In this document: in pieces, positions 16,039 to 24,763 of the stretch | How the letters are laid out: each line of letters begins with the position of its first letter | How positions within the stretch are numbered: the stretch's first letter is position 1 | Assembly: GCA_014236755.1 (NCBI GenBank) | Contig: JACCKY010000020.1 | Location: forward strand, 1-64,000 | Origin: Candidatus Petromonas tenebris | Lineage (GTDB): Bacteria > Bacillota > Clostridia > Peptostreptococcales > Caminicellaceae | Direction of reading: 5' to 3' | DNA: 64,000 nt | Position numbers and translations under genes: made by a program | Notes under the pieces: generated by a model | The model's database searches: none | What the model was told of the DNA's origin: nothing | Seen by the model: the letters and a program-made list of their open reading frames with translations, nothing else

Positions 16039-17331
16039 ATGATATTTAATGATGATAATGAAATTATTGATGTGGTGAGCCAGAGAGCCATATTAGTAGG
16101 TATAAACAGCGATGATAAAGATATTCTTATCCAAAATTCTATGCAGGAGCTTAAAGAACTTGCTTTGGCAGCAGGGGCTGAAGTTATAGATATGGTTATT
16201 CAAAACAAATCTAAGGTAGATCCTGCTTACTTTGTAGGCAAAGGAAAAGTTGATGAAATAAAGCTTAAATGTACAGCTTTAGATGCAAATACTGTAATTT
16301 TCAATGATGAATTATCAGGTTCACAAATCAGGAATTTGGAAGAAAAGCTAGAGGTTAGTATAATAGATAGGACTACTTTGATTTTAGATATTTTTGCAAG
16401 AAGAGCAAAAACTAAGGAAGGTAAACTTCAGGTAGAAATGGCCCAGCTTAGATATAGATTACCGAGATTAGTTGGACTAGGTAGGTCTTTATCTAGAACT
16501 GGAGGAGGAATAGGTACAAGGGGACCTGGAGAGCAAAAACTTGAGCTCGATAGACGACGAATATTAGATAGAATTAGTGATATAAAGAGACAGATTCAAG
16601 AAGTTAAAAAACATAGAGAGATACAAAGAGCCCAAAGGAAAAAGAATAAAATACCAATAGCAGCTCTAGTAGGATATACAAATGCAGGTAAATCTACCTT
16701 GATGAATAAATTACTAGCTTTAACTTCAGAGGAATCGAAAAATAAAATGGTGTATTCAGAGGATATTTTATTTGCTACCCTTGACACTTATCATCGAAGA
16801 ATATTGTTTGATGATAAAAAGGAATTCATATTAATAGATACGGTTGGATTTGTAGGCAAATTGCCCCATCACCTAGTTGAAGCCTTTAAGGCTACACTGG
16901 AAGAGGTGGTTGAAGCTGATTTGCTGATTCATGTTATAGATGCCTCCAATGAAAACTATGAAATGCAAATAAAGGTTACTAATGAAGTTTTAAAGGAATT
17001 AGGAGCTTTAAATAAGCCTACAATTTATGTTTTTAATAAATCTGATAAAGTTTTAGATAAAGTACTATATAGTATCAAGAACTCTCTATTTGTTTCGGCT
17101 CTAACAGGCGAGGGAATTGATAAACTGATTAAACTGATTAAAGATCATCTTTTTAAAGATATGCAGACCTATAAGCTACTTATTCCTTATGATAAGGGTG
17201 ATATATACTCATATCTTTGTGATAAAACCAATGTGATAAATACTGACTATAAAAACGAAGGAATATTAGTAAAAGCAGATTTAGATACAATAAATTTCAA
17301 TAAATTAAAAAAATATATTGTACAAGATTAA
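16039..17331 (+). CDS. hflX: Ribosome-associated GTPase HflX
   Basis: This Obg-HflX family GTPase acts on stalled or stressed 70S ribosomes. The N-terminal HflX domain includes DPAYFVGKGKVDEI and the glycine-rich LSRTGGGIGTRGPGEQKLE near residue 154. The G domain follows with GYTNAGKSTLMN (G1, near 213), DTVGFVGKLPH (G3) and NKSD (G4). A coiled stretch of basic residues links the domains. At 430 residues it is full length. A GGTGA site precedes the ATG. The HEAT-repeat gene starts 24 bp later, so the two are probably co-transcribed. Confidence 0.93.
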   Translation: MIFNDDNEIIDVVSQRAILVGINSDDKDILIQNSMQELKELALAAGAEVIDMVIQNKSKVDPAYFVGKGKVDEIKLKCTALDANTVIFNDELSGSQIRNLEEKLEVSIIDRTTLILDIFARRAKTKEGKLQVEMAQLRYRLPRLVGLGRSLSRTGGGIGTRGPGEQKLELDRRRILDRISDIKRQIQEVKKHREIQRAQRKKNKIPIAALVGYTNAGKSTLMNKLLALTSEESKNKMVYSEDILFATLDTYHRRILFDDKKEFILIDTVGFVGKLPHHLVEAFKATLEEVVEADLLIHVIDASNENYEMQIKVTNEVLKELGALNKPTIYVFNKSDKVLDKVLYSIKNSLFVSALTGEGIDKLIKLIKDHLFKDMQTYKLLIPYDKGDIYSYLCDKTNVINTDYKNEGILVKADLDTINFNKLKKYIVQD

Positions 17332-17355
17332 AAAAAATAAAAGGTGGTAGGTTCC

Positions 17356-18033
17356 ATGAATTTAAAGCAGGTATCATGGAATAATATAGAGAACCTTGAT
17401 GATGAGCTTATAACATATTTACTATATAAAGAAGGAAAGTCGATTGAGGCAATAAGTTTAATTAGAAATATTTCCAGGGAAAAGGTAGAAAAGGATATTA
17501 TCGATGCCAAGATAAAGCTAAGAACATTAAAAACGACTAAAAAAGATCAGAAAAAGACTCTTCTGGATAAAATGTTAGAGTTACCTAAGAAAAAGAGATT
17601 GGAATTTATAAAGAATGGACAACCAAAAGTATTACAGGAACTATATAACGAAATAAAGCAAAGATATAGATATATTGACAACCCGGATGATAGAGCTACA
17701 GTTATATGGATCATTGGAGAACTAAAAAATAGTAGTTCGATAAGCTTATTAAGTAAGGATGTCATCCATTATAATGGCAATGTAAGACGCATGGTCTGTT
17801 CAGCTCTGGGTAAAATTGGGGACAGCAGGGCAAAGCCGGTTTTACATAAAGCCCTTCAGGACGAAAAACCCCAAGTAAGACAATACGCAGCTAAGGCCTT
17901 GAGAGATATAGGAGACAAAGATACCATTAGTTTGCTACTTAAAGTAGTAAATAATAAATCTGAAAAGGATTATGTAAAAAATACCTGTTTAGAAACCATA
18001 CAAACCATAAAACAGAATTTAAATTTAACTTAG
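17356..18033 (+). CDS. HEAT-repeat protein
   Basis: A soluble, helical 225-residue protein. The N-terminal 60 residues look like a small helical or HTH-like segment (YLLYKEGKSIEAISLIRNIS). Residues from about 115 onward form HEAT repeats, seen in VRRMVCSALGKIGDSRAKPV and VRQYAAKALRDIGDKDT. Such repeats mediate protein binding, and the partner is unknown. The ATG at 17356 fits AAGGTGG at 7-8 bases, better than a GTG at 17344. It lies directly after hflX, and its 3' end overlaps the converging DUF3189 gene by 9 bp. Confidence 0.75.
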   Translation: MNLKQVSWNNIENLDDELITYLLYKEGKSIEAISLIRNISREKVEKDIIDAKIKLRTLKTTKKDQKKTLLDKMLELPKKKRLEFIKNGQPKVLQELYNEIKQRYRYIDNPDDRATVIWIIGELKNSSSISLLSKDVIHYNGNVRRMVCSALGKIGDSRAKPVLHKALQDEKPQVRQYAAKALRDIGDKDTISLLLKVVNNKSEKDYVKNTCLETIQTIKQNLNLT

Positions 18034-18480
18034 CGATTGTTTTGTTTGCTTTACTATGTTCGCAATTTTATAATATGAATGTAGTGTAGCCTTAGCCGTA
18101 AGAGGTTTGCCTAAACTTGTAATATTCAATCTTTTGGATAGGAAACCTCCAGTTTTTATTCCTCTATTTACACAATATTGAGTATTGACTAGCATTAAAT
18201 CATTTTCATTTTGTTCAAGTTCTCTCCATAAATCAATTATAGCAGGCAGAATTATATGGGGAATATATTTTCTACTAAGAGTATAAACCTTATTTCCAAT
18301 TTCATCAGTTCCTCTTAGGATTATTTTACCTCTATCAGTTTCTTTTAAGTTGTCATAGAAGGGGACGTTTATTAGATCATGATAACTTGGTTTACGGTCC
18401 ATAGGTAGTAGATCTAAATGGATAGCTGCTGCTGTTGCCGACGAGTAGCAGCCTTCACAACAATGATATATTATATGCAA
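18025..18480 (-). CDS. DUF3189-family protein
   Basis: The opening IIYHCCEGCYSSATAAAIHL and the later NTQYCVNRGIKTGGFLSKRL match my recollection of the DUF3189 family from spore-forming Firmicutes, for which no function is known to me. Conserved His, Cys and Ser residues near the N-terminus could bind a ligand. It has no signal peptide. A TTG at 18480 lies 9 bases after GGAGG and is preferred over the TTG at 18489 that abuts it. It converges with the HEAT-repeat gene and overlaps it slightly. Confidence 0.7.
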   Translation of the reverse strand: MHIIYHCCEGCYSSATAAAIHLDLLPMDRKPSYHDLINVPFYDNLKETDRGKIILRGTDEIGNKVYTLSRKYIPHIILPAIIDLWRELEQNENDLMLVNTQYCVNRGIKTGGFLSKRLNITSLGKPLTAKATLHSYYKIANIVKQTKQSLS

Positions 18481-18593
18481 GATCCTCAACCTCCAAATAA
18501 ATTCTTTCTTTTTTAGTATTTCAAAAACTAAACATAAATATGAAAAATAGATTTATAATCTAAGATAACTATATTTTACAAGTAGGTGATTTT

Positions 18594-19244
18594 ATGGGTA
18601 ATGAGTATAAAACTTTATTGCAATATGGAGAAGCAGAGGAAATTATTAATAAGTCAAGATTCATTGGATATGCTAAACCGATAACTTCGGAAGAAGAGGC
18701 TGTGGAATTTGTTGAAAGAATAAAGAAAAAGCACAAGGATGCTACCCACAATGTTCCTGCCTATGTTGTAGGAGAAAATAATGAAATTCAAAGATATAGT
18801 GATGATGGAGAGCCGTCAGGAACAGCAGGAATCCCTATCTTAGATATGCTTAAGAAAGAAGAAATAAAAAATGCAGCAGTTGTTGTTACCAGATATTTTG
18901 GAGGAATAAAGCTGGGTACCGGCGGATTGGTCAGAGCATATACAAAGTCGGCAAAGTCAGCTATCAAAGAAGCTAAAATAGTCACAAAAGCTCTATATAA
19001 CCTATACTTAATACGTATTGATTACACTCTCCATGGAAAAATTCAGAATGAGATAATGAATGGGGAATATATTATTAAAGACACCATTTATGATGATAAA
19101 GTAAACATTTTTGTATACTGCCGACCAGAGGATAGCGATTCTTTAATTAAAAAAATTACTGACTTAAGCAGTGGTGGGGCAGTCATTGAAGAAAAAAGCC
19201 CTGTATATCTTACTATTTTAGATGGAAAAGTAATCGATGAATAA
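18594..19244 (+). CDS. yigZ: YigZ/IMPACT-family protein
   Basis: A member of the YigZ (YvyE) family, related to eukaryotic IMPACT. A role near translation has been suggested, but the bacterial reaction is unknown. The N-terminal UPF0029 domain shows KSRFIGYAKP, ATHNVPAYVVG, SDDGEPSGTAGIPILD and VVVTRYFGGIKLGTGGLVRAY. A smaller C-terminal ferredoxin-like domain follows. The length of 216 residues is normal. AGGTGA precedes the ATG. It is on the same strand as the next gene. Confidence 0.92.
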   Translation: MGNEYKTLLQYGEAEEIINKSRFIGYAKPITSEEEAVEFVERIKKKHKDATHNVPAYVVGENNEIQRYSDDGEPSGTAGIPILDMLKKEEIKNAAVVVTRYFGGIKLGTGGLVRAYTKSAKSAIKEAKIVTKALYNLYLIRIDYTLHGKIQNEIMNGEYIIKDTIYDDKVNIFVYCRPEDSDSLIKKITDLSSGGAVIEEKSPVYLTILDGKVIDE

Positions 19245-19327
19245 AAAAGGTGATATTACTAAATTCAATTGGGTATAATTCAAATGTGGGTATATATTTT
19301 ACTCTAAATTATGGAAGGAGTGTTCTG

Positions 19328-19711
19328 ATGGAAGAACTAAAAAAAGAAATGTTGGATAAAAAGGTATGGGCTGTTGTTGGGGCCACATCTAATGAAGATA
19401 AGTTTGGATACAAAATTTACAAAAAGCTTAAAGATAGAGGATACGAAGTTTATCCAATAAATCCAGGATACGATGAAGTAGATGGAGATAAATGCTATAA
19501 GAGTATTAAGGATTTGCCGGTTAAGCCGGATTGCGTAGATATGGTTGTGTCACCTAAGATAGGTGTGTCTGTAATTAATGAAATTGCTGATAAAGGCATA
19601 AACTATGTTTGGTTTCAACCAGGAACCTACAATGAAAAAATTATAGAACTAGCAGAATCCAAGGGATTAAAGGTTGTATATAATAACTGTGTATTAGTAG
19701 CATTGGGATAA
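19328..19711 (+). CDS. CoA-binding domain protein
   Basis: A 127-residue Rossmann-fold protein of the CoA_binding_2 (YccU-like) family. KVWAVVGATSNEDKFGYKIY is the dinucleotide/CoA-binding start. YPINPGYDEVDGDKCYKS, CVDMVVSP and VWFQPGT are family motifs. Its physiological role is unknown. The ATG at 19328 has GGAAGGAG upstream, while the frame continues open to 19250 without a site. A bidirectional terminator follows the stop at once. Confidence 0.88.
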   Translation: MEELKKEMLDKKVWAVVGATSNEDKFGYKIYKKLKDRGYEVYPINPGYDEVDGDKCYKSIKDLPVKPDCVDMVVSPKIGVSVINEIADKGINYVWFQPGTYNEKIIELAESKGLKVVYNNCVLVALG

Positions 19712-19741
19712 AAGCCGTGTTAATCAATACGGCTTTTATCT
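19710..19741. terminator. Bidirectional terminator
   Basis: A perfect 9-bp stem (AAAAGCCGT/ACGGCTTTT), 10-base loop. It serves the converging CoA-binding and TauE genes and overlaps the TauE stop codon. Confidence 0.85.
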
Positions 19742-20079
19742 TTATAAAAGAATTGATATATTGCCATTCCAAATAAAAAGATGCCGAACATTTTCCTTAA
19801 CAATTCTGAAGAAAGGTTAACTGCAAGCTTAGAACCTATTATAGCTCCAATAATGCCTGTTACAGTTAAAGGAGCCCAAAGCTTAAGTTCAACATTCTTG
19901 TTTTTTACATGAGTAATGACGGCAACGATTGCAATAGGAATAAAAGTAAAGAGATTGACGCTCTGAGCTTGCTGCTGCTTTAAACTAGTAAATAGAATTA
20001 GTGCAGGGATAAGTATTGTGCCTCCGCCTATTCCCATTCCACTTATTATACCTGAAATAAATCCTATAATGGAAAGCAT
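19720..20079 (-). CDS. Half-size TauE/SafE-family membrane protein (second)
   Basis: A 119-residue protein with about four membrane helices and the GMGIGGGTILIPALI motif of the TauE/SafE permease repeat. Full-length family members of about 250 residues contain two such repeats, and here each repeat is a separate gene. Substrates in the family include sulfite and organosulfonates, but none can be assigned here. It begins 1 bp after the stop of its partner, so translation is probably coupled. The pair most likely forms a heterodimer. Confidence 0.8.
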   Translation of the reverse strand: MLSIIGFISGIISGMGIGGGTILIPALILFTSLKQQQAQSVNLFTFIPIAIVAVITHVKNKNVELKLWAPLTVTGIIGAIIGSKLAVNLSSELLRKMFGIFLFGMAIYQFFYKDKSRID

Positions 20080-20080
20080 G

Positions 20081-20437
20081 TTAAAACACCATCCTAAATG
20101 CAGTTATTATCATAAAAATAGCAAAAATTTTTCTCAGTATATTACTAGGAATTTTATTAAGGCTTCTAGCTCCTACATATCCCCCGATTGCTCCGCCAGC
20201 AGCTACCTTTAGAGTGGTATTAAGAGACACGATTCCAGCTCTAAAATAGATAAATGTACTTACAATTGCTAAAGGTAGGATTATTGATATAGCAGTAGCA
20301 TGGGATTTATGTTCCTCAATACCTAAAAGAAATATCATGCCAGGAACTAAGAGAGTTCCGCCGCCTGAGCCAAACAAACCATTAAGCAAACCAGTAAATA
20401 TTCCCAGTAGTCCGATTTTTAGTATATTTTTTTTCAT
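20081..20437 (-). CDS. Half-size TauE/SafE-family membrane protein (first)
   Basis: A 118-residue membrane protein with GLLNGLFGSGGGTLLVPGMI, the counterpart motif of the N-terminal TauE/SafE repeat, and about four helices. The ATG at 20437 lies 8 bases after AGGA, and an ATG three codons earlier touches the site. With the following gene it makes up one full transporter's worth of sequence, closely coupled. Both halves are intact, so this looks like a stable split rather than a broken gene. Confidence 0.8.
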   Translation of the reverse strand: MKKNILKIGLLGIFTGLLNGLFGSGGGTLLVPGMIFLLGIEEHKSHATAISIILPLAIVSTFIYFRAGIVSLNTTLKVAAGGAIGGYVGARSLNKIPSNILRKIFAIFMIITAFRMVF

Positions 20438-20540
20438 ATAATTCATCCTATAAATATGATATTTTGAGGTTCATGTATTAATGTAACCTGTTTATCTAAC
20501 TTAAATTCATAGAAAATCTTATATTTTACATAGTAAAATA

Positions 20541-20569
20541 TTGACAGAAGCAGAATGTTGTTATAAAAT
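20541..20569 (+). promoter_or_regulatory. Promoter of cysK
   Basis: TTGACA (20541-20546), 17 bp, TAAAAT (20564-20569), about 50 bp before the start codon. No riboswitch or T-box is seen in the leader. Confidence 0.6.
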
Positions 20570-20620
20570 AAAACCGCAAAAACAGATAAGAATACTATGA
20601 AAATAAAAAGGAGGTTTATT

Positions 20621-21541
20621 ATGAAGGTTGTAAACAATATTACGGAATTAATAGGCAGCACACCTATGGTGAAATTAAATAAGATAGTGCCAAAAGACAG
20701 CGCAGATGTTTACTTAAAGCTTGAATTTTATAATCCCGGCAGTAGTGTAAAGGATAGAATTGCTCTTAGTATGATAGAAGCTGCAGAAATGGAAGGAATA
20801 TTGAAAGCAGGCGGTACCATTGTGGAACCTACCAGTGGTAATACAGGAATAGGTTTGGCTATGATAGGTGCAGCAAAGGGATATAATGTCATATTGGTAA
20901 TGCCTGACACAATGAGTGTGGAGAGAAGAAAGCTTTTAAAGGCTTTTGGAGCAGAGCTTGTACTTACCGATGGAGCCAAGGGAATGAAGGGTGCCATTGA
21001 AAAGGCAGAGGAAATTCTTAAGGAGAATCCATCATATTTTATGCCACAGCAGTTCCAAAACAAAGCAAATCCTGAAGCCCACAGAAAAAACACAGCTCTA
21101 GAGATACTTGAGCAAATGGATAATGATTTTGACATGTTTATAGCAGGTGTTGGTACAGGTGGTACAATAACTGGAGTAGGAGAAGTAATTAAAGAAAAGA
21201 TAGAAAAAGTTGAAGTAGTAGCCGTTGAACCTACAGGTTCTCCAGTTTTATCAGGTGGTAAACCTGGTCCTCACAAGATACAGGGTATAGGTGCAGGATT
21301 TATTCCAGGTGTTTTAAATATAGATGTTATAGATGAAGTTGTTAAGGTAGCTGATGAAGATGCGTTCAGCACATCTAGAAAAATTGCACTGGAAGAAGGA
21401 ATTTTAGTGGGTATTTCATCAGGAGCTGCAGTATATGCTGCCATTGAAAAGGCAAAGGAGCTTGGCAAAGGTAAAAAAATAGTAGTTATCATACCGAGCT
21501 ATGGAGAACGATATCTAAGTACTCCCCTATTTGATTTTTAA
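20621..21541 (+). CDS. cysK: Cysteine synthase (O-acetylserine sulfhydrylase)
   Basis: This PLP enzyme makes cysteine from O-acetylserine and sulfide. The PLP lysine is in [11 protein letters not shown] near residue 44. The substrate loop [11 protein letters not shown], the phosphate loop [12 protein letters not shown] and the SSGAA motif are all present. The length of 306 residues is normal. The ATG at 20621 follows AAAGGAGG. It is monocistronic, with its own promoter and a strong terminator. A CysM-type preference cannot be excluded from sequence alone. Confidence 0.92.
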   Translation: MKVVNNITELIGSTPMVKLNKIVPKDSADVYLKLEFYNPGSSVKDRIALSMIEAAEMEGILKAGGTIVEPTSGNTGIGLAMIGAAKGYNVILVMPDTMSVERRKLLKAFGAELVLTDGAKGMKGAIEKAEEILKENPSYFMPQQFQNKANPEAHRKNTALEILEQMDNDFDMFIAGVGTGGTITGVGEVIKEKIEKVEVVAVEPTGSPVLSGGKPGPHKIQGIGAGFIPGVLNIDVIDEVVKVADEDAFSTSRKIALEEGILVGISSGAAVYAAIEKAKELGKGKKIVVIIPSYGERYLSTPLFDF

Positions 21542-21551
21542 TATATACAAA

Positions 21552-21601
21552 TAATACAAATAATAAAAGGACAGAATTCTGTCCTTTTATTATTTGTATT
21601 A
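21552..21601. terminator. Long perfect palindromic terminator
   Basis: A 50-bp perfect palindrome centred on GAATTC, with arms containing AATAATAAAAGGACAGAA. The stem is G+C-containing near the tip and A/T-rich at the base, and works on both strands. Confidence 0.85.
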
Positions 21602-21662
21602 AGACTTAGGAAAATTGTGTTATAATATTTTATTATACAATAGAAGAATAAGGAGAGATAGT

Positions 21663-22415
21663 ATGAACACGAATGTAGAAAAAAAGATTAACTTAACTGT
21701 TGACTGGCTAAGAGAACAGGTTAAATTATCGGGTACCGAAGGAATTTTAGTTGGACTTTCTGGAGGCATTGACTCTTCGGTTGTAGGTTTTCTTATAAAA
21801 AAGGCTTTTCCACAAAATTCGATTGGTGTAATAATGCCATGTAAGAGTAATGAAAAGGACAGGGCAGATGCTGAAGAAGTTGCAAAGACTGCAGGACTTG
21901 AATATATAGTAGTGAATTTAACTGATGAGCAAGATAGTTTACTCAATAAGGTATTATCAGAATTGAAGAAAAAGAATAAAAATATAGAATCTAATGAGAG
22001 ATTAACCGATGCAAACTTAAGGGCACGAATGAGAATGAGTACATTATATACTGTTGCAAATTCACTTAACTACTTAGTTGCCGGAACTGATAATGCTGCA
22101 GAGTTGTATACAGGGTATTTTACAAAGTATGGAGATGGTGGAGTAGATATACTTCCTATAGCTAATTTGACTAAAAGAGAGGTTTATGAATGGGCAAAAT
22201 ATCTTGGAGTTCCACAGACAGTACTTGATAGACCACCATCAGCAGGCCTATGGGAAGGACAAACAGACGAAGATGAAATGGGAACAAGCTATAACATGAT
22301 AGATGATTTATTAGAAGGTAAGGAAATACCTGAAAAACATAGAAAATTAATTGAAAGAATGCATGCAAGAACAGAACATAAGAGAAAAATGCCTCCAATG
22401 CCTCCAAAATATTAA
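21663..22415 (+). CDS. nadE: NH3-dependent NAD(+) synthetase
   Basis: This enzyme amidates nicotinic acid adenine dinucleotide to NAD+, using ATP and ammonia. The N-type ATP pyrophosphatase loop is LVGLSGGIDSSVVG near residue 30. NLRARMRMSTLY and AGTDNAAELYTGYFTKYGDG follow. No glutaminase domain is present, so ammonia is the nitrogen source, which suits an amino-acid fermenter. The ATG at 21663 has AAGGAGAG upstream, and the frame upstream lacks a site. The length is 250 residues. Confidence 0.93.
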   Translation: MNTNVEKKINLTVDWLREQVKLSGTEGILVGLSGGIDSSVVGFLIKKAFPQNSIGVIMPCKSNEKDRADAEEVAKTAGLEYIVVNLTDEQDSLLNKVLSELKKKNKNIESNERLTDANLRARMRMSTLYTVANSLNYLVAGTDNAAELYTGYFTKYGDGGVDILPIANLTKREVYEWAKYLGVPQTVLDRPPSAGLWEGQTDEDEMGTSYNMIDDLLEGKEIPEKHRKLIERMHARTEHKRKMPPMPPKY

Positions 22416-22487
22416 TAAAATTATTTGGCTTGATATGCACTTTATGATAAAATATTTTTGGACTTTTGAAAAGGAGAGATATAATTT

Positions 22488-23225
22488 ATGGCAGGACATT
22501 CAAAATGGGCCAATATAAAGCATAGAAAAGGAAAGCAGGATGCAAAAAGAGCAAAGATTTTTACTAAACTTGGAAGATATATAATGGTTGCAGCTAGAGA
22601 AGGGGGATCAGATCCTGAATATAATCCGGCTCTAAAGACTGCTATTGAAAAGGCGAAAGCTGCAAATATGCCTAATGACAACATAGAAAGGGCAATCAAA
22701 AAAGGTGCTGGAGAGCTTGAGGGAGTAAACTACGAAGAAATAACCTATGAAGGATATGGACCAAGTGGAGTAGCGGTATTTGTAGAGGTCCTTACCGATA
22801 ATAAAAATAGGACAGCAGCCGATGTAAGACACTATTTTACTAAATGTGGTGGAAATTTGGGGGCAAATGGATGCGTATCCTTTATGTTTGATAGGAAAGG
22901 AGTTCTTATTATAGATAGAGAAGAAGGTATGGACGAAGAAGAGGTTATGTTACAAGCAATTGAAGCAGGGGCAGAAGATTTTACCATAGAAGAAGAATAC
23001 TTTGAGATAACCACAAGTCCAGAAGATTTCATAACTGTAAGAGATGAGTTAAAAGAAGCAGGATATAAATTCTCAACGGCAGAACTATCCTATATTCCTC
23101 AAAATTATCAAAAGCTTGAGAGTAAAGAGGACATTAAAAACATGAATAAGTTAATTGATTTACTTGAAGATAACGATGATGTTCAGAACGTGTATCATAA
23201 CTGGGATATGCTGGATGACATGTAA
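22488..23225 (+). CDS. YebC/PmpR-family protein
   Basis: A 245-residue protein of the YebC/PmpR family. Members are described as transcription regulators and, more recently, as factors easing translation of polyproline stretches. The start [20 protein letters not shown], the motif [15 protein letters not shown] and the [10 protein letters not shown] segment are diagnostic. AAGGAGAG precedes the ATG. It is not next to ruvC here, although that is common elsewhere, and ruvAB lie 3 kb downstream. Confidence 0.92.
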   Translation: MAGHSKWANIKHRKGKQDAKRAKIFTKLGRYIMVAAREGGSDPEYNPALKTAIEKAKAANMPNDNIERAIKKGAGELEGVNYEEITYEGYGPSGVAVFVEVLTDNKNRTAADVRHYFTKCGGNLGANGCVSFMFDRKGVLIIDREEGMDEEEVMLQAIEAGAEDFTIEEEYFEITTSPEDFITVRDELKEAGYKFSTAELSYIPQNYQKLESKEDIKNMNKLIDLLEDNDDVQNVYHNWDMLDDM

Positions 23226-23236
23226 GTATATGATAT

Positions 23237-23281
23237 AAAACCACCTTGGATTGTACTAATCTATCTAAGGTGGTTTATTTA
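23237..23281 (+). terminator. Rho-independent terminator
   Basis: AACCACCTT/AAGGTGGTT stem with an inner GATT/AATC pairing, followed by a T-rich run, after the YebC-type gene and facing the converging DUF5658 gene. Confidence 0.75.
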
Positions 23282-23285
23282 TATA

Positions 23286-23651
23286 CTACGACAAGTACAT
23301 AAACTGAAAACATCTATATATCCAAATAAGATGCATACTATAAGGAAAGATCTGAATAGATAAAATTAATCTCAAAATCAATTTATAGGTTTTGGGTTTT
23401 ATTAATTTCTCTTCTATTTTTAGAAGAGTTATGGGAAAAAATGCAATAATGTTTCTTAAAAGAAATCCTTTATAAAAGGGCAGATTCATAAATCCTACCA
23501 TTAAAGGATTTGCTTCAGAAATAATTTCCAAAGTATTTACTCCCAAATATGTTAGAACATAATCAAAAATAATCAAAAGATACATAGAAATCAAAATTAC
23601 ATTATTTGATGTCCTGTTTTTATAGTTTATCTTCAACTTCAAGTAGACCAT
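23286..23651 (-). CDS. DUF5658-type membrane protein
   Basis: A 121-residue membrane protein. The segment FDYVLTYLGV followed by SEANPLMVGFM is typical of DUF5658, whose function is unknown. Three or four hydrophobic helices are separated by a basic loop (KIEEKLIKPKTYK). The ATG at 23651 lies very close to AAAGG, and a TTG three codons later has better spacing, so the true N-terminus is uncertain. Confidence 0.7.
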   Translation of the reverse strand: MVYLKLKINYKNRTSNNVILISMYLLIIFDYVLTYLGVNTLEIISEANPLMVGFMNLPFYKGFLLRNIIAFFPITLLKIEEKLIKPKTYKLILRLILSIQIFPYSMHLIWIYRCFQFMYLS

Positions 23652-23837
23652 CCTTTATATCTTGTTTAGATAGTCTAAGTATTTCCTCATAAATACAAGA
23701 TTTATACATGAGTATTTATATAGATAAACACTTTTTAAAGAAAATAAAATTTTATGAATATAATCATAAAATAAGACATATATATTTAACAAATAGGACA
23801 TATTAATCTTACTTTTATACCATAAGAGGAGGAAAAA

Positions 23838-23957
23838 ATGAGAAGAATACTTTCATTTTCAGGGAGTAATAGGGAGTTTGAAGCATATCTCAGAGCAATG
23901 GAACAGATTATATTAGTGAACAAAAATAAAAAGAAAGTTTATAAAAAATATGAATAG
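23838..23957 (+). CDS. Small basic protein, 39 aa, unknown
   Basis: A 39-codon gene with a very strong ribosome site (AGAGGAGG, 6 bases before the ATG) and a dedicated terminator 20 bp after its stop. The peptide starts MRRILSFSGSNREFEAY, has an amphipathic middle (LRAMEQIILV) and ends in a Lys/Tyr-rich tail. I recognise no family. It has no signal peptide. The tight packaging of ribosome site, ORF and terminator makes it a likely real gene. Confidence 0.55.
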   Translation: MRRILSFSGSNREFEAYLRAMEQIILVNKNKKKVYKKYE

Positions 23958-23977
23958 AGTAACAATTTTATAGACTA

Positions 23978-24008
23978 ATACCCCACTTAATTAAGTGGGG
24001 TATGTTTA
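23978..24008 (+). terminator. Terminator of the 39-aa gene
   Basis: A perfect 26-bp palindrome (ATACCCCACTTAA and complement) followed by TGTTTATT. Confidence 0.75.
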
Positions 24009-24020
24009 TTAAAATCTAAT

Positions 24021-24165
24021 TTAACTTACCTTGCTAGTTCACGACAATAGTAGCCTATAAGAATCTGCGATCGATTGCCGATGAAGGCCTGTTTTCTTTT
24101 TAGTTAAACATTAAGCTGGAAAAACAGCCTTTCAAAGTCGCCTCAGCAGAAACCTTTAGACAATA
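24021..24165 (+). repeat. Structured repeat, copy A (3' truncated)
   Basis: It begins TTAACTTACCTTGCTAGTT and shares its first 44 bases almost exactly with copy B. It contains the central stem (24084-24095 with 24120-24132) and the CAAAGTCGCCTCAG block of copies C and D. The distal third, including the AACTAGCAC end, is missing and is replaced by an A-rich run. Confidence 0.7.
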
Positions 24166-24390
24166 AAAAAAAAGGAACCACAAGGGCTCCAAACATGATA
24201 CTCTGAACGTGTTAACATATTTCTTTTTTATTTTACTAAATACGACATAGAATGTCAATAATTCATATTAAAATGTCGAAATAGCTCGAAATAGTGGATA
24301 TGATTTATGAAGATTGCGGAGTTCGATTAGCAAATAGGACAGGTTTACATATTATAAAGTAAAAGAAAGAGGTTTATGGGAGTGACAAAT
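24166..24390. other. Intergenic, possible minus-strand terminator
   Basis: On the minus strand GGAGCC, a 5-base loop and GGTTCC are followed by a T-rich run (24168-24190). The transcript it would end is not apparent. Otherwise no feature is seen before the small gene at 24391. Confidence 0.35.
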
Positions 24391-24567
24391 ATGGATTTAG
24401 AGCTTTTGAAAATTATTGAAAAAATAATTACTCCTTATTTTAAATACTATGATGTTTCAGATGGAGAAATTTATAAAATATCTAAAAAACTGTATCGGGA
24501 ACTTGATATTTATATCCACTTACTAATTAGAGAAGAACTAGACAAGATTTTTTCTAAGAACAATTGA
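24391..24567 (+). CDS. Small hypothetical protein, 58 aa
   Basis: I do not recognise it. It is helical, with alternating hydrophobic and charged residues (ELLKIIEKIITPYF, then ELDIYIHLLIREELDKIF), suggesting a small amphipathic bundle or a dimerising protein. There is no signal peptide. The ATG at 24391 follows GGGAG by 8 bases. An ATG five codons earlier has AGAGG at shorter spacing. It is flanked by copies A and B of the structured repeat. Confidence 0.5.
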   Translation: MDLELLKIIEKIITPYFKYYDVSDGEIYKISKKLYRELDIYIHLLIREELDKIFSKNN

Positions 24568-24680
24568 TTCCTTTTTTTTGCTTTTTTCAGTTATTTGTAT
24601 AAAATGTAGCAAACTGGCTAAAATACTAGATAGTCTATATTAAGCAATAAAAAGTTGATTTGATAATTAAAGTTATTAAT

Positions 24681-24734
24681 TTAACTTGCCTTGCTAGTTC
24701 ACGATAATAGTAGCCTATTAGCACAAGAAGTTAA
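24681..24734 (+). repeat. Structured repeat, copy B (internal deletion)
   Basis: A 54-bp copy that keeps the 5' end (TTAACTTGCCTTGCTAGTT) and the 3' end (TAGCACAAGAAGTTAA) but lacks the whole interior. It ends 30 bp before the bofC-like gene. Confidence 0.7.
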
Positions 24735-24763
24735 GTTGACTTTTTAGAGGGAGGAGTTAGTGT

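Noticed and set aside
22171-22440. Minus-strand hydrophobic frame within nadE
   Set aside because: It is a shadow of a clearly conserved gene on the other strand.
24168-24190. Minus-strand terminator as evidence of an antisense gene
   Set aside because: No plausible minus-strand gene lies to its right, so the structure alone does not support one.
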